Source: Paenibacillus alkalitolerans
GTDB lineage: Bacteria; Bacillota; Bacilli; Paenibacillales; YIM-B00363
Length of the DNA stretch: 64,000 nt
Assembly: GCF_016482785.1 (NCBI RefSeq)
Contig: NZ_JAEMXM010000002.1
Location: 434,001-498,000 of the forward strand
Reading direction: 5' to 3'
In this document: in pieces, positions 45,579 to 54,407 of the stretch
Numbering within the stretch: the first letter of the stretch is position 1
How the letters are laid out: the number at the start of each line of letters is the position of its first letter
Made by a program: the position numbers and the translations under genes
The notes under the pieces: generated by a model
What the model saw: only the letters and a program-made list of their open reading frames with translations
Told to the model about the DNA's origin: nothing
Databases searched by the model: none

Positions 45579-45674
45579 TTATCCGATTTTGCCGAACAAC
45601 AAAGAAATGACGAGAAGAATGCCGAGAACGACGGTTAACCAAAACGAGGCTTTTGTTTTCCAAGACCATTTCAT
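45579..45674 (-). CDS. 31-residue membrane peptide
   Basis: A 31-codon ORF: a short Lys/Trp-rich start (MKWSWKTKASFW), a hydrophobic helix (LTVVLGILLVISLLFG) and GKIG. GGGAGG lies 10 nt before the ATG. It is 28 bp downstream of the ypmB/tseB homologue on the same strand. The clear ribosome-binding site, codon use and single-helix design support a real small protein, though it is far below the usual annotation cutoff. Function unknown. It takes the position near ypmB where Bacillus subtilis has the unrelated small gene ypmA. Confidence 0.65.
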   Translation of the reverse strand: MKWSWKTKASFWLTVVLGILLVISLLFGKIG

Positions 45675-45702
45675 CGAGTGCATTCCTCCCAATCGTTACT
45701 CT

Positions 45703-46239
45703 TTAACGGCGCACCGGTTTGGCAAGACGGTACGTATCGAGCTTCTCGCCGTCGGAGAACCGGTAATAATCGTAATAATGGCGCTCCGTGCCGTCTTCCG
45801 GCATTGTGTAAAACACTTCCCACACGTAATCTTCGCGCAGCTTTCCCGGTACGATGCGCAGTATGCGTTTGCCCGGCTGTTCCGTCAGCGCCAATTGTTT
45901 TATCTCTTCCTTTGTTAATCCGGCCGACGCTTTCTCGACATGGAGACCATCGTTCCAAAGCCAGATGACCACTTTGTCCCCGGCGGCGCTTGTGGCGAAG
46001 ACGACCATGTAAGTCAGGTCGCCGACGAATCGTTCCACGGACGTAATGTCCCGCACGTTCAGCTTTTCAACGGCGGCGGCCTTCGCTTCGGCGACGGAGC
46101 TCCACAGCGGTCTTTGGATCGTTTGGTAAAACCGGTGGCCAAGCATGATGAGCAGCACTACGAACAGAAGCGACACGGCAAGCCCCCTATGCCACCGGAA
46201 CGATCGCTTGGATTGTCCGGCGATCACCCGTTCCACCAC
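45703..46239 (-). CDS. YpmB/TseB-like cell wall elongation regulator
   Basis: A 178-residue single-pass membrane protein: helix at about 19-38, then two small PepSY/DUF5590-like domains outside the membrane (YMVVFATSAAGDKVVIWLW, YVWEVFYTMPEDGTERHYYDY). This matches Bacillus subtilis YpmB (TseB), which binds the elongasome and influences PBP2A and cell diameter. GTG start with AGGTG upstream, 8 bp after mtaD. In Bacillus subtilis ypmB also lies between dinG and asnS, supporting orthology. Confidence 0.82.
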   Translation of the reverse strand: MVERVIAGQSKRSFRWHRGLAVSLLFVVLLIMLGHRFYQTIQRPLWSSVAEAKAAAVEKLNVRDITSVERFVGDLTYMVVFATSAAGDKVVIWLWNDGLHVEKASAGLTKEEIKQLALTEQPGKRILRIVPGKLREDYVWEVFYTMPEDGTERHYYDYYRFSDGEKLDTYRLAKPVRR

Positions 46240-46247
46240 CGGAGCAC

Positions 46248-47570
46248 CTACCCTTTCAGCCGCTTCAAGGCGGCGTTCGCTTCATACACTACGCGCTCTT
46301 CGTCCAACGTTAAACAGGACCGGCCGCGAACCAATTGGCGACCGTCCACCCAAACGTCGGTCACGTCCGAACAAGACGCGGAGTATACGACGTGCGAGGC
46401 GAAATCCGCTTCCGGCTGGAAGTGGGCGGCCGTCACGTCGAGAGCGATCACATCCGCCTTCATACCCGGTGCCAGCCTGCCGACGTCATCAAGCCACAGT
46501 GATCGCGCTCCGTCGATTGTGGCCATTCGAAGAGCTTCGCTTGCCGGAACGACGGTCGGATCGCCGCTTATTCCTTTATGCAGCAGTGCTGCGAGACGCA
46601 TTTCTTCAAACATGTCCAAGTTGTTGTTGCTCGCCGCGCTGTCCGTACCGAGAGAGACGCGGACGCCGGCGCGAAGAAGTTCGGGTACGCGGGCGATGCC
46701 GCTTGCCAGCTTCAAGTTGCTTCCCGGATTGTGCGAGACGCCGACGCCGTGCGCGGCCAACATGGCAATCTCCTCGTCGGTCAAATGAACTCCGTGCGCG
46801 ACGATGGCCGGCCGGGAAAATACGCCGAGACGCCGAAGATGTTCGACGGGACGAACGCCGTACTGGCGAACGTTGTCCTCTACTTCGCGGGCGGTTTCGG
46901 ACATATGGGTATGAATCGGCAGGTCCAGTTCATGAGCGGCATCGACGAACTTGACGATGTAATCCGGAGGACAAGTATACGGCGCATGAGGCGCCATGGC
47001 CGTTGTGATTCGCCCACCAGCCGATTTATGCCAGTCGCGGGCGAACCGGATCGCCTCCTCCAGCTTTGTGCGCTGCGCGTCTTCCGAACAAAGTCCGATG
47101 ACGCCGCGGTTTAAACATGCCCTTAGACCGGTTTCTTCGACGGCGCGGGCAACTTCATCCATATGGTCGTACATATCCATAAACGCCGTGGTTCCGCCCT
47201 TGAGCATCTCCATAATGGCGAGCATCGTTCCGGCGTGCACGTCTGCTCCCGTAAACTTTGCTTCCATCGGCCACATATGCTGCTGCAGCCATACTTGAAG
47301 ATTCACATCGTCCTTTAGGCCGCGAAGCAACGACATCGCGGCGTGGCCGTGCGTATTGACGAGTCCCGGCATGTACAGCTTGCCGCGTCCGTCAATTTCG
47401 TCGTCTTCTTCCAACGCCTCCACATCATCGGTCCCTATGTACTCGATTCGGCCTCCGGAAATGACCATCGTTCCGATGAACGAGCTCTCGGTTCGGCCGG
47501 AGCCGTCTTCTTCCGACATAGTTAAAAATCGTCCGTTTCGGATAACGATCCGCTTGCTGCCGACGTTCAT
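46248..47570 (-). CDS. mtaD: 5-methylthioadenosine/S-adenosylhomocysteine deaminase-type amidohydrolase
   Basis: A 440-residue TIM-barrel amidohydrolase. Metal ligands: His-x-His in VNTHGHAAMSLLRG, His in LPIHTHMSET, His in IVAHGVHL, Asp in LGTDSAASNN. The sequence matches MtaD/ATZ-TRZ deaminases, which convert SAH or MTA to the inosyl compounds. I start at ATG 47570: GCGGAGGAA overlaps the end of rex, and only one base separates the rex stop from this ATG. It is part of the dinG-rex-mtaD-ypmB group. Other guanine or chlorohydrolase-type substrates remain possible. Confidence 0.87.
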   Translation of the reverse strand: MNVGSKRIVIRNGRFLTMSEEDGSGRTESSFIGTMVISGGRIEYIGTDDVEALEEDDEIDGRGKLYMPGLVNTHGHAAMSLLRGLKDDVNLQVWLQQHMWPMEAKFTGADVHAGTMLAIMEMLKGGTTAFMDMYDHMDEVARAVEETGLRACLNRGVIGLCSEDAQRTKLEEAIRFARDWHKSAGGRITTAMAPHAPYTCPPDYIVKFVDAAHELDLPIHTHMSETAREVEDNVRQYGVRPVEHLRRLGVFSRPAIVAHGVHLTDEEIAMLAAHGVGVSHNPGSNLKLASGIARVPELLRAGVRVSLGTDSAASNNNLDMFEEMRLAALLHKGISGDPTVVPASEALRMATIDGARSLWLDDVGRLAPGMKADVIALDVTAAHFQPEADFASHVVYSASCSDVTDVWVDGRQLVRGRSCLTLDEERVVYEANAALKRLKG

Positions 47571-47571
47571 G

Positions 47572-48213
47572 TTATTCCTCCGCATCTTGTTCTTGATTCA
47601 AATAATAAGCCAAGCTTTGCAGCTCCACCGTGAAATCGGCATAATGAACACGGATGTACGGCGGCACCTTGATAATGGCCGGAGCGAAATTCAATATGCC
47701 TTTCACTCCCGCTTCCACAAACTGGTTCGCCACATTTTGCGCTTCCGCCGCCGGCACGGTAATAATGCCGATGCGCGCATTCAGTTGTTGAACCGAGCTG
47801 ACGAGCTCGGACATCGGCTGAACCGTCAGCTGATTAATGCGTTCTCCGACGCGGGCTTCATTGGCGTCGAATACGGCGGAGATGCGCATATTATCTTTCA
47901 GATAAGCGTTATAATTGCACAGAGCGTGCCCCAAGTTGCCCGCGCCGACCAATGCGACGCGGATTTCTTGGTCGAGCTTCAATATTTGCCTGATTTTCTC
48001 CACCAAGTACGAAACGTCGTACCCGATGCCCTTCTTTCCGAATTCGCCGAAATATGCGAGATCTTTCCGGATTTGCGCCGGGTTTAAATCCAGGCGCCGG
48101 CCGAGATCTTGCGATGACACGGTTTGCACGTCACTCATCGAAAGCTCGTTCAAGTGGCGCAAATACATCGGCAGCCGGCGTACGACCGCCTCGGATATTT
48201 TCAGGTGTTTCAT
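47572..48213 (-). CDS. rex: Redox-sensing transcriptional repressor Rex
   Basis: A 213-residue repressor with an N-terminal winged helix (VSSQDLGRRLDLNPAQIRKDLAYFG) and a Rossmann NAD(H)-binding domain (VALVGAGNLGHAL). It leaves DNA when NADH rises, derepressing fermentation and respiration genes. ATG 48213 overlaps the dinG stop by 4 nt and has GAAGGAGAA upstream; a longer reading is unlikely. ackA lies 5 kb downstream, a natural type of target, but no convincing Rex operator was found in the window. Confidence 0.96.
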   Translation of the reverse strand: MKHLKISEAVVRRLPMYLRHLNELSMSDVQTVSSQDLGRRLDLNPAQIRKDLAYFGEFGKKGIGYDVSYLVEKIRQILKLDQEIRVALVGAGNLGHALCNYNAYLKDNMRISAVFDANEARVGERINQLTVQPMSELVSSVQQLNARIGIITVPAAEAQNVANQFVEAGVKGILNFAPAIIKVPPYIRVHYADFTVELQSLAYYLNQEQDAEE

Positions 48214-51089
48214 GTCGCATTCTCCTTCCCGGCCGCATGGGGCGGTTCCAACCATTCCCTCATTCGCTTCGGCATTGCGTCGCAAGGCAGATGCTCGATC
48301 TTCGGACCCGGCAGCGAATATAGAAAATGTTTGCCATACGAAGTTTCTATGACCCGCGTGTCGTAGATCAATACGATACCCCGGTCGCGAGCGGTGCGTA
48401 CGAGACGGCCGAAGCCTTGTTTGAATCGGATGACCGCTTGCGGCACGGACAGCTTGGAAAACGGGTTTTGATTTCTCGCTTTCAAAAACTCGCTCTTGGC
48501 TTCCACGATCGGATGGTTCGGCGGCTGAAACGGCAGACGGACGATGGCCAAACAGCTCAGCGCTTGCCCCGGAATGTCGACTCCTTCCCAGAATGAGCTT
48601 GTTCCGAGCAGAACCGCTGCCGGGCTTTGCATAAACAATCTCGTCAGCTTGCTCCGGTTACCGCTGTCCACGCTTTGTCCGAGCACATGAATCGCGTGCG
48701 GCTGCAGCGCTTCTTTCAGCGGAGCGTGAACTTGCTTCAACATTTTGTGGGAAGTAAAAAGCACCAGCATTTTGCCGTTCGTCACGACCGCGGCGTCGCG
48801 AAGCGATTCGACCAGCCGTTCAAGAAATTGCGGCTCGGCATTCGCCCCTTTCAAACCGGGGAAGTCCCGCGGAATAAGGACTAGCGCCTGATCGCGGTAT
48901 TTGAACGGGGAAGGAAGCTGCACGGTGTGCAGCCGTTGTTCCTTCTCGTCCTCCGCATCGAGTCCCAATTGATCCTTCACATACTGGAACGATTTCTCGA
49001 CCGTGAGCGTTGCGGACGTCATGACGATGCTGTCTTTCCGTTCCCAGAAATACTCCCTGATCAAGCGGCTGACATCGATGGGAGCGGCATACAATCGGAG
49101 CGACTTTGCCTTGAAATGTTGGCTCGCTTCCATCCAATACACCGTATTTTCGTCGTTCGCTTTCATAAACAGACGCAGCGCGTCCCGGCTGCGGTATAAG
49201 TTCTTCAAGGTGCCGCCGATATCGGTGAGCAGACTGTCCAGGCCGAAGTCGTCCGCCTTCTCTTTACATTCGCTCAAACATTTGTCCAGCGTCTTTAAAA
49301 CTTCGGTGAGCGTCAAATAAATGTTATCTTCGATTCCGGCGAACGTATTCCAGTCCGCCGGCAAATTGCCGGATTTAAGACGAATCGTGACGGGCCCGCC
49401 GTCAGCGCTCTGCGGCGCCCGGCCGATAAACCGGTCGTACATCGCGTCGTACAATTCATCCCACGATTCCTTGACCCGCACGATGTTCTGGAATAACGGC
49501 TGCAGCCTTTCGCTCCAACCGAGCAGTTCAGGCTCGCCGCTTTGCGACAACAAGCTTTGCAGCAGCGGCAATTGCCCCGTTCTGCTGTCTTTGAGCAGTG
49601 CCAGCAGTCCGCTTACTATCGAAAAGTATGACAATTCGAAACCGAGGTGCTGACTCGCCACTTCTTCGAAATGATGCGCCTCATCGACCACCAGGCGTCC
49701 GTATGCGGGAAGTATGCGGTGTTCCGCTTTCGCGTCCGTAAATAACAATGAATGATTCGTGATGATGACATCCGCAGCGCTCGCTTCATATCTGGCGCGG
49801 TGATAAAAACAAGTCTTAAACCACGGACAAGCGCGGTTTAAACACGAATCCGCATCGCTTGCCACCGTGTTCCAAAATTCCGGGCCTCTGCCGCCGCTCA
49901 AGTTCAGCTCCTCTTCATCCCCGTGCGCCGTTTCGCCGAGCCAGACGATCATCTGCGCCGCGGTGATCCGGTCATCGCGTTCGTTGGGGAAATCCTGCCC
50001 GTTCACTTTATGCTCGAATTTCCGCAAGCAGAGATAGTGGCTGCGGCCCTTCAAGACGGCTGAACGGAACGGCACAGGCGACAATTCGTGCATCATCGGC
50101 AGTTCCTTGCTCCGCAATTGCTCCTGCAAATTGATCGTATGCGTGCTGACGATGACCTTCTCTCCGCTCGAAAGCGCGTAGTGTACGGAAGGTACGAGAT
50201 AACCGAGCGACTTGCCGGTGCCCGTTCCCGCTTCTATAACTAGATGCCGTTCATCCGAGAGCGCTTGCGCGACTTCCTCCATCATGCGTTCTTGGGAAGG
50301 GCGTTCCTCGTAATCCGGCAGCGCCGCGCGGATCCGTTCTTTCATGTCGCCGTAATAATCGCCGAACGATTCGGGAACGCCGGTTCGGTCGGGTTTCTCT
50401 TCTTCTGCGTTAAGCCAATCTTCGGCACCTAAGGCAAACTGCCGATACACCCTCGCACTGTCTTCTTCCCCGCCGCCGTTCACGCGCTGTTCGATCAGTT
50501 CACCAAGCAGCCATGCAAGATCCGTCGACGAAAAATCCGGATGGGAAAATAAAAATGAGAGCCGTTCCAATGTAATCATCGGCAGCCGGTTTAATTTTTC
50601 CAAGCACATAACCCAAAGCCGGGCCGTCGCTTCCGCATCGCTGTCCGCTTGGTGGGGCCGGTCGTGCCGTACGCCCATAACGGATGCGACGAAAGAAAGC
50701 TGATAGCTCGTCAACGTCGGAAAAAGAACGCGAAGCCAATCGAGCGTATCCAACACTCTGCCCGAAAAGGACGAGTACCCTGAATCCGTTAACGCGCGCT
50801 GCAAAAAAGCGAGGTCGAAGCCAACGTTGTGGGCGACGAGCACGCAATCGCCCATCAAGGGAACGATATCGTTGACGACGTCCTCGATCGAGGGCGCATC
50901 CCGCACCATCTCGTCGGTAATGCCTGTCAGCGTCCGGATGAACGAAGGAATCGCCACACTCGGCTTGACGAATGAGGCGTACGTATGTTCGATATTAAAG
51001 CCGTTTATTATTACGAGACCAACCTGGATAATCTCGTCTCTTCCAGGCTGATCCCCAGTCGTTTCCAAATCCAAAACCGCAAATTTCAT
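48210..51089 (-). CDS. dinG: ATP-dependent helicase DinG with N-terminal exonuclease domain
   Basis: 959 residues. The N-terminal DEDDh 3'-5' exonuclease domain (about 1-165) has FAVLDLETTG, HNVGFDLAFL and HQADSDAEA. An XPD/DinG superfamily 2 helicase follows: Walker A EAGTGTGKSLGY, DEAH box VVDEAHHFEE and C-terminal motifs SSFWEGVDIPG and QGFGRLVR. Four cysteines between Walker A and the DEAH box (YLCLRKF and CLNRACPWFKTC) could hold a 4Fe-4S cluster, as in Escherichia coli DinG. This domain order is typical of Firmicutes. Confidence 0.95.
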   Translation of the reverse strand: MKFAVLDLETTGDQPGRDEIIQVGLVIINGFNIEHTYASFVKPSVAIPSFIRTLTGITDEMVRDAPSIEDVVNDIVPLMGDCVLVAHNVGFDLAFLQRALTDSGYSSFSGRVLDTLDWLRVLFPTLTSYQLSFVASVMGVRHDRPHQADSDAEATARLWVMCLEKLNRLPMITLERLSFLFSHPDFSSTDLAWLLGELIEQRVNGGGEEDSARVYRQFALGAEDWLNAEEEKPDRTGVPESFGDYYGDMKERIRAALPDYEERPSQERMMEEVAQALSDERHLVIEAGTGTGKSLGYLVPSVHYALSSGEKVIVSTHTINLQEQLRSKELPMMHELSPVPFRSAVLKGRSHYLCLRKFEHKVNGQDFPNERDDRITAAQMIVWLGETAHGDEEELNLSGGRGPEFWNTVASDADSCLNRACPWFKTCFYHRARYEASAADVIITNHSLLFTDAKAEHRILPAYGRLVVDEAHHFEEVASQHLGFELSYFSIVSGLLALLKDSRTGQLPLLQSLLSQSGEPELLGWSERLQPLFQNIVRVKESWDELYDAMYDRFIGRAPQSADGGPVTIRLKSGNLPADWNTFAGIEDNIYLTLTEVLKTLDKCLSECKEKADDFGLDSLLTDIGGTLKNLYRSRDALRLFMKANDENTVYWMEASQHFKAKSLRLYAAPIDVSRLIREYFWERKDSIVMTSATLTVEKSFQYVKDQLGLDAEDEKEQRLHTVQLPSPFKYRDQALVLIPRDFPGLKGANAEPQFLERLVESLRDAAVVTNGKMLVLFTSHKMLKQVHAPLKEALQPHAIHVLGQSVDSGNRSKLTRLFMQSPAAVLLGTSSFWEGVDIPGQALSCLAIVRLPFQPPNHPIVEAKSEFLKARNQNPFSKLSVPQAVIRFKQGFGRLVRTARDRGIVLIYDTRVIETSYGKHFLYSLPGPKIEHLPCDAMPKRMREWLEPPHAAGKENAT

Positions 51090-51173
51090 TGCCGTATTTA
51101 TTCCCTTTCGATTCTGGGCTTTCCTCTAGGATACCAAACCGCGCCGGAGAAAGGAAATATGTTTTTACTGTCT

Positions 51174-51848
51174 TTATCCGATCGCGACTCCAAGCTGGAG
51201 TACTCCCCCATCGACGAGACATGCTTTTAAATTGTAGAGCGGATCCTGCAATTCCGGATCGATTTGATGCGATTGTTTAAAAAATTCGCAAGCCTTCTCC
51301 ACATTGCCGGTAAGCGCCTGGACACATCCCAGCGCGTTGTAAGCGACTGCTTTCAAACGTCCGTCCTCCGCCAAGGAAACGAGTATTTGCAGATGGCTGT
51401 AAGCTTCCGGAATGCGTTCCGTCTGTAAAAATCCAAGAGCGAGATATAGGCGGGCCAGCAAAAACTCGGGATGTTGGTCGATGGCTTTCTGAAATTCGCG
51501 AATCGCTTCGGGAAACATCAACAGCTTGAAATATCCCTCGCCGCGTTGGAACGTATCGGTATTTCTCAAATAATGATCGGTGTCATCAGATGCGGCTGAA
51601 ACCTGCTGAACGTTCGGCAGCGGTAAGTTCGAACCGTACGGAGCATCCGTATTTTCCGCAGGACGGTGTTTGACCGCGGCTAGCTTCTCTTCAAATAACA
51701 ACCATTCCTCGATAATGCCGTCGCTCATGTTTCGCAACATTTCTAATTGCTGGGCGAGCGCTCTTTTCTCGCTGCCTTGCGAGGTCGGATACGCACGAAT
51801 GATCAGATCTAGCGCTTCGTTCATCGATTGGAACAACTGTTTGAACAT
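51174..51848 (-). CDS. TPR-repeat protein
   Basis: A 224-residue protein with a helical N-terminus (1-60), a linker, and three or four tetratricopeptide repeats from about 100 to 205 (GYFKLLMFPEAIREFQKAI, LALGFLQTERIPEAYSHLQ, ALGCVQALTGNVEKACEFFK). No membrane helix. GGGAGG precedes the ATG. It stands between dinG and panD on the same strand and probably acts as a protein-binding scaffold; the partner is unknown. Confidence 0.85.
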   Translation of the reverse strand: MFKQLFQSMNEALDLIIRAYPTSQGSEKRALAQQLEMLRNMSDGIIEEWLLFEEKLAAVKHRPAENTDAPYGSNLPLPNVQQVSAASDDTDHYLRNTDTFQRGEGYFKLLMFPEAIREFQKAIDQHPEFLLARLYLALGFLQTERIPEAYSHLQILVSLAEDGRLKAVAYNALGCVQALTGNVEKACEFFKQSHQIDPELQDPLYNLKACLVDGGVLQLGVAIG

Positions 51849-51956
51849 GTTGCCTCCCACCTTTGACGCTTAATGACGACGCGAGTTACCCTCATTCTTT
51901 GCGCCGGGGAAGCTTTTCATTCTGCCAAATCCTTATGTCCAATGTGCAGTAAGGGT

Positions 51957-52340
51957 TTACACGACGGTGCCGTGAATTTCTTCCGCTGCCGTGCGTATGA
52001 TGCGGTTGTCCTTGTTCAATATGGCGACCTTCGGCTTAAACGCGCGCGCTTCCTCTTCGCTCATCACACCGTACGAAATGATGATGACAACGTCGCCGGG
52101 CTGTACCAATCTGGCCGCGGCGCCGTTCAAGCAGATCGTGCCCGATCCGCGCGGTCCCGGAATCACGTACGTTTCCAGCCTGGCTCCGTTCGTATTGTTC
52201 ACGACTTGAACCTTCTCATTGGCCCAAATATCCACCGCGTCCATTAAATCCTCGTCAATCGTAATACTTCCGACATAATTGAGGTTCGCTTCGGTTACCG
52301 TTGCGCGGTGCAGTTTCGATTTCATCATCGTTCGTAACAT
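51957..52340 (-). CDS. panD: Aspartate 1-decarboxylase
   Basis: A 127-residue pyruvoyl enzyme making beta-alanine for pantothenate. The self-cleavage site Gly-Ser in [14 protein letters not shown] generates the pyruvoyl group from Ser25. Zymogen length is normal. Third gene of panB-panC-panD, 13 bp after panC, with GGGGGTG before the ATG. Confidence 0.97.
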   Translation of the reverse strand: MLRTMMKSKLHRATVTEANLNYVGSITIDEDLMDAVDIWANEKVQVVNNTNGARLETYVIPGPRGSGTICLNGAAARLVQPGDVVIIISYGVMSEEEARAFKPKVAILNKDNRIIRTAAEEIHGTVV

Positions 52341-52353
52341 AATGCACCCCCAG

Positions 52354-53226
52354 TTATTGTTTCTGAAAAAGCCGATTGTCGATCAGCCTTGTATTGCCGA
52401 ATTTGACAGCGACTGCCGCAATGAAGGTATCGGCGGCGCCGAGCGGCGCTTCGACCGGCTCCAGTCCGGGATAGGTCAACACTTGAACGTAATCGATATC
52501 CGCGTCCGGCGCTGATTCGATCATCCGCCTCAACCGTTCCTCCAACATTGCCCCCGTCATATGCGGTTCTTCATTCATCCAACCGTCGATCGATTGGAGC
52601 GCCCGGTATAAAACCGGCGCTTGTTTTCTCTCCTCCCGAGATAAATAAACGTTGCGCGAGCTCATCGCGAGGCCGTCGGATTCCCGCAGCGTAGGACAAG
52701 GAACGACAGCAAGCGGAAAGTTCAAATCGTTCACCATCTGTTGGATGACCGCAACCTGCTGCGCATCCTTCATACCGAAATAAGCGCGGTCCGGCTGAAC
52801 GATATGAAACAGCTTGGAAACGACGGTGGCGACGCCGGAGAAATGTCCCGGCCGCGACGCGCCGCATAACCGTTCGGTAAGGCCGGAAACCGACACTGTC
52901 GTCTTTACGGCCGACGGATACATTTCCGCCGCGGACGGGAGGAATACCGCATCCGCCCCCGCTTGGGAGGCTAACGCCAAATCCCGCTCCTCGTCCCTCG
53001 GATACCGTTCGAAATCTTCGCCGGGCCCGAATTGCAGCGGATTTACGAAGATGCTCATGACGACGTGATCCGTTTCCGCTTTCGCTCTTGCGACAAGCGA
53101 CATGTGTCCCTCGTGCAAATATCCCATGGTAGGAACAAAGCCGACGGTTCGGCTGCCGCTTTTTACTTGTTGCAAATGAAGTTTATAATCTCCGATCGTT
53201 CGCAGCACTTTCACAAGCGAATCCAC
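52354..53226 (-). CDS. panC: Pantothenate synthetase (pantoate--beta-alanine ligase)
   Basis: A 290-residue ATP-dependent ligase joining pantoate and beta-alanine. The HIGH-like motif is [14 protein letters not shown], and the KMSKS-equivalent loop region is SSRNVYLS. Substrate-binding text [18 protein letters not shown] is intact. GTG start 9 nt after the panB stop. Confidence 0.97.
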   Translation of the reverse strand: MDSLVKVLRTIGDYKLHLQQVKSGSRTVGFVPTMGYLHEGHMSLVARAKAETDHVVMSIFVNPLQFGPGEDFERYPRDEERDLALASQAGADAVFLPSAAEMYPSAVKTTVSVSGLTERLCGASRPGHFSGVATVVSKLFHIVQPDRAYFGMKDAQQVAVIQQMVNDLNFPLAVVPCPTLRESDGLAMSSRNVYLSREERKQAPVLYRALQSIDGWMNEEPHMTGAMLEERLRRMIESAPDADIDYVQVLTYPGLEPVEAPLGAADTFIAAVAVKFGNTRLIDNRLFQKQ

Positions 53227-53235
53227 CCCGCCGCC

Positions 53236-54102
53236 TTATTTCGATTTAACGCTGCCGTATAATTGTTTCGCCGCTTCCTCGTCCATGTGAAACGCGTGCC
53301 GCTCCGACGGGAAGCTGCGGGATTTTACATCGGCTACATAGGCGTTGATTGCGTTCTTGATATGTTCCCCGACGTTCGCGTACGTTTGAACGAATTTCTT
53401 CTCGGCAGGCTCATCGGAGTATTGAAGCAGGTCGTGAAATACAAGCACCTGCCCGTCGCAGCGGCTCCCCGAGCCGATACCGATCGTCGGGATCGACAGC
53501 CGCTCCGTCACGAGCGCCGACAGTTCATCGGTTACAAGCTCGAGCACGAGCGCAAACGCTCCCGCATCTTCCAACGCCAGCGCGTCCTCGATCAGTTTGT
53601 TCGCTTCCTCGTTTTGTTTTCCTTGCACCTTATATCCGCCGATCGCGTGCACCGATTGGGGCGTCAGCCCAAGGTGCGCCATTACGGGAACGCCGGCGCG
53701 GGCCGCCGCGCGCACCGCGGGCAATACTTCCGTGCCGCCCTCCAGCTTTACGGCCTTCGCCCCGCCGTCCTGCATCAAGCGCAGCACGTTCCTCAGCGTT
53801 TCGTCCACACTGCCGTGGTACGTGAGAAACGGCATATCGGCAACGACGAACGGAATGGTGACGGCACGGCTCACCAGCTCCGTATGGTACACCATGTGGT
53901 CAAGCGTGACGGAAAGCGTCGTCTCCCGGCCTTGCACCACATTCCCTAAAGAATCGCCTACCAGGATCATATCGACCCCTGCGGCTTCGGCGAGTCTCGC
54001 GGAAGGGAAATCGTACGCCGTAACCATAGAGATCGGTTCGCCCTTCTTCTTCATCGCCCGCAATTTGGCCGTCGTTATCGGCTTCCTTTGTTGTTCCGTC
54101 AT
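53236..54102 (-). CDS. panB: Ketopantoate hydroxymethyltransferase
   Basis: A 288-residue TIM-barrel enzyme making ketopantoate from 2-ketoisovalerate and methylene-tetrahydrofolate. Metal and substrate residues lie in VTAYDFPSARLAEAAG, VGDSLGNVVQG and KLEGG; the C-terminal IGIGSGSRCDGQVLVFHDLL is typical. ATG 54102 has AAGGAGGAAAA upstream; the longer reading runs through a terminator hairpin and is rejected. First gene of panBCD, with a long leader that probably regulates it. Confidence 0.96.
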   Translation of the reverse strand: MTEQQRKPITTAKLRAMKKKGEPISMVTAYDFPSARLAEAAGVDMILVGDSLGNVVQGRETTLSVTLDHMVYHTELVSRAVTIPFVVADMPFLTYHGSVDETLRNVLRLMQDGGAKAVKLEGGTEVLPAVRAAARAGVPVMAHLGLTPQSVHAIGGYKVQGKQNEEANKLIEDALALEDAGAFALVLELVTDELSALVTERLSIPTIGIGSGSRCDGQVLVFHDLLQYSDEPAEKKFVQTYANVGEHIKNAINAYVADVKSRSFPSERHAFHMDEEAAKQLYGSVKSK

Positions 54103-54376
54103 CGGGTTTTCCTCCTTCGTTTTCATAAGCCAACAAGGTTTTTGCAGCAAAAAAAAACCTTTTTGGCCTGAAACCAAAAGGGTCCCGCACAAAAAGATAT
54201 CGTACGTAAAAAGCGGTGTACTGGTCTTTCTGTCTCGGTCCGTTTCGGCTCAGAGCAGAATATGAAACAATTGCGCGATTGCGTTTCGATTGCCGGCGCG
54301 GTACGGTTCTTCTTTGAAAGATACCGTCCGCGAGCAAACTTTAGTTGTAGTATACCATGTATTTCCGGAATGTACA
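54103..54376 (-). promoter_or_regulatory. panBCD promoter and leader RNA with internal terminator
   Basis: Minus strand: TGTACA (54371-54376), 16-bp spacer, TATACT (54349-54354). The roughly 240-nt leader contains several hairpins and then CCTTTTGG-loop-CCAAAAAGG followed by nine Ts at about 54149-54183, only 45 nt before the panB ATG. A terminator inside a leader suggests transcription attenuation. The pan RNA motif is known upstream of panB in Firmicutes and is a candidate identity. Alternatively the hairpin ends birA transcripts. Confidence 0.55.
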
Positions 54377-54407
54377 CCGGGTATTCGGCAAGAACCGGGG
54401 ATCGCGA

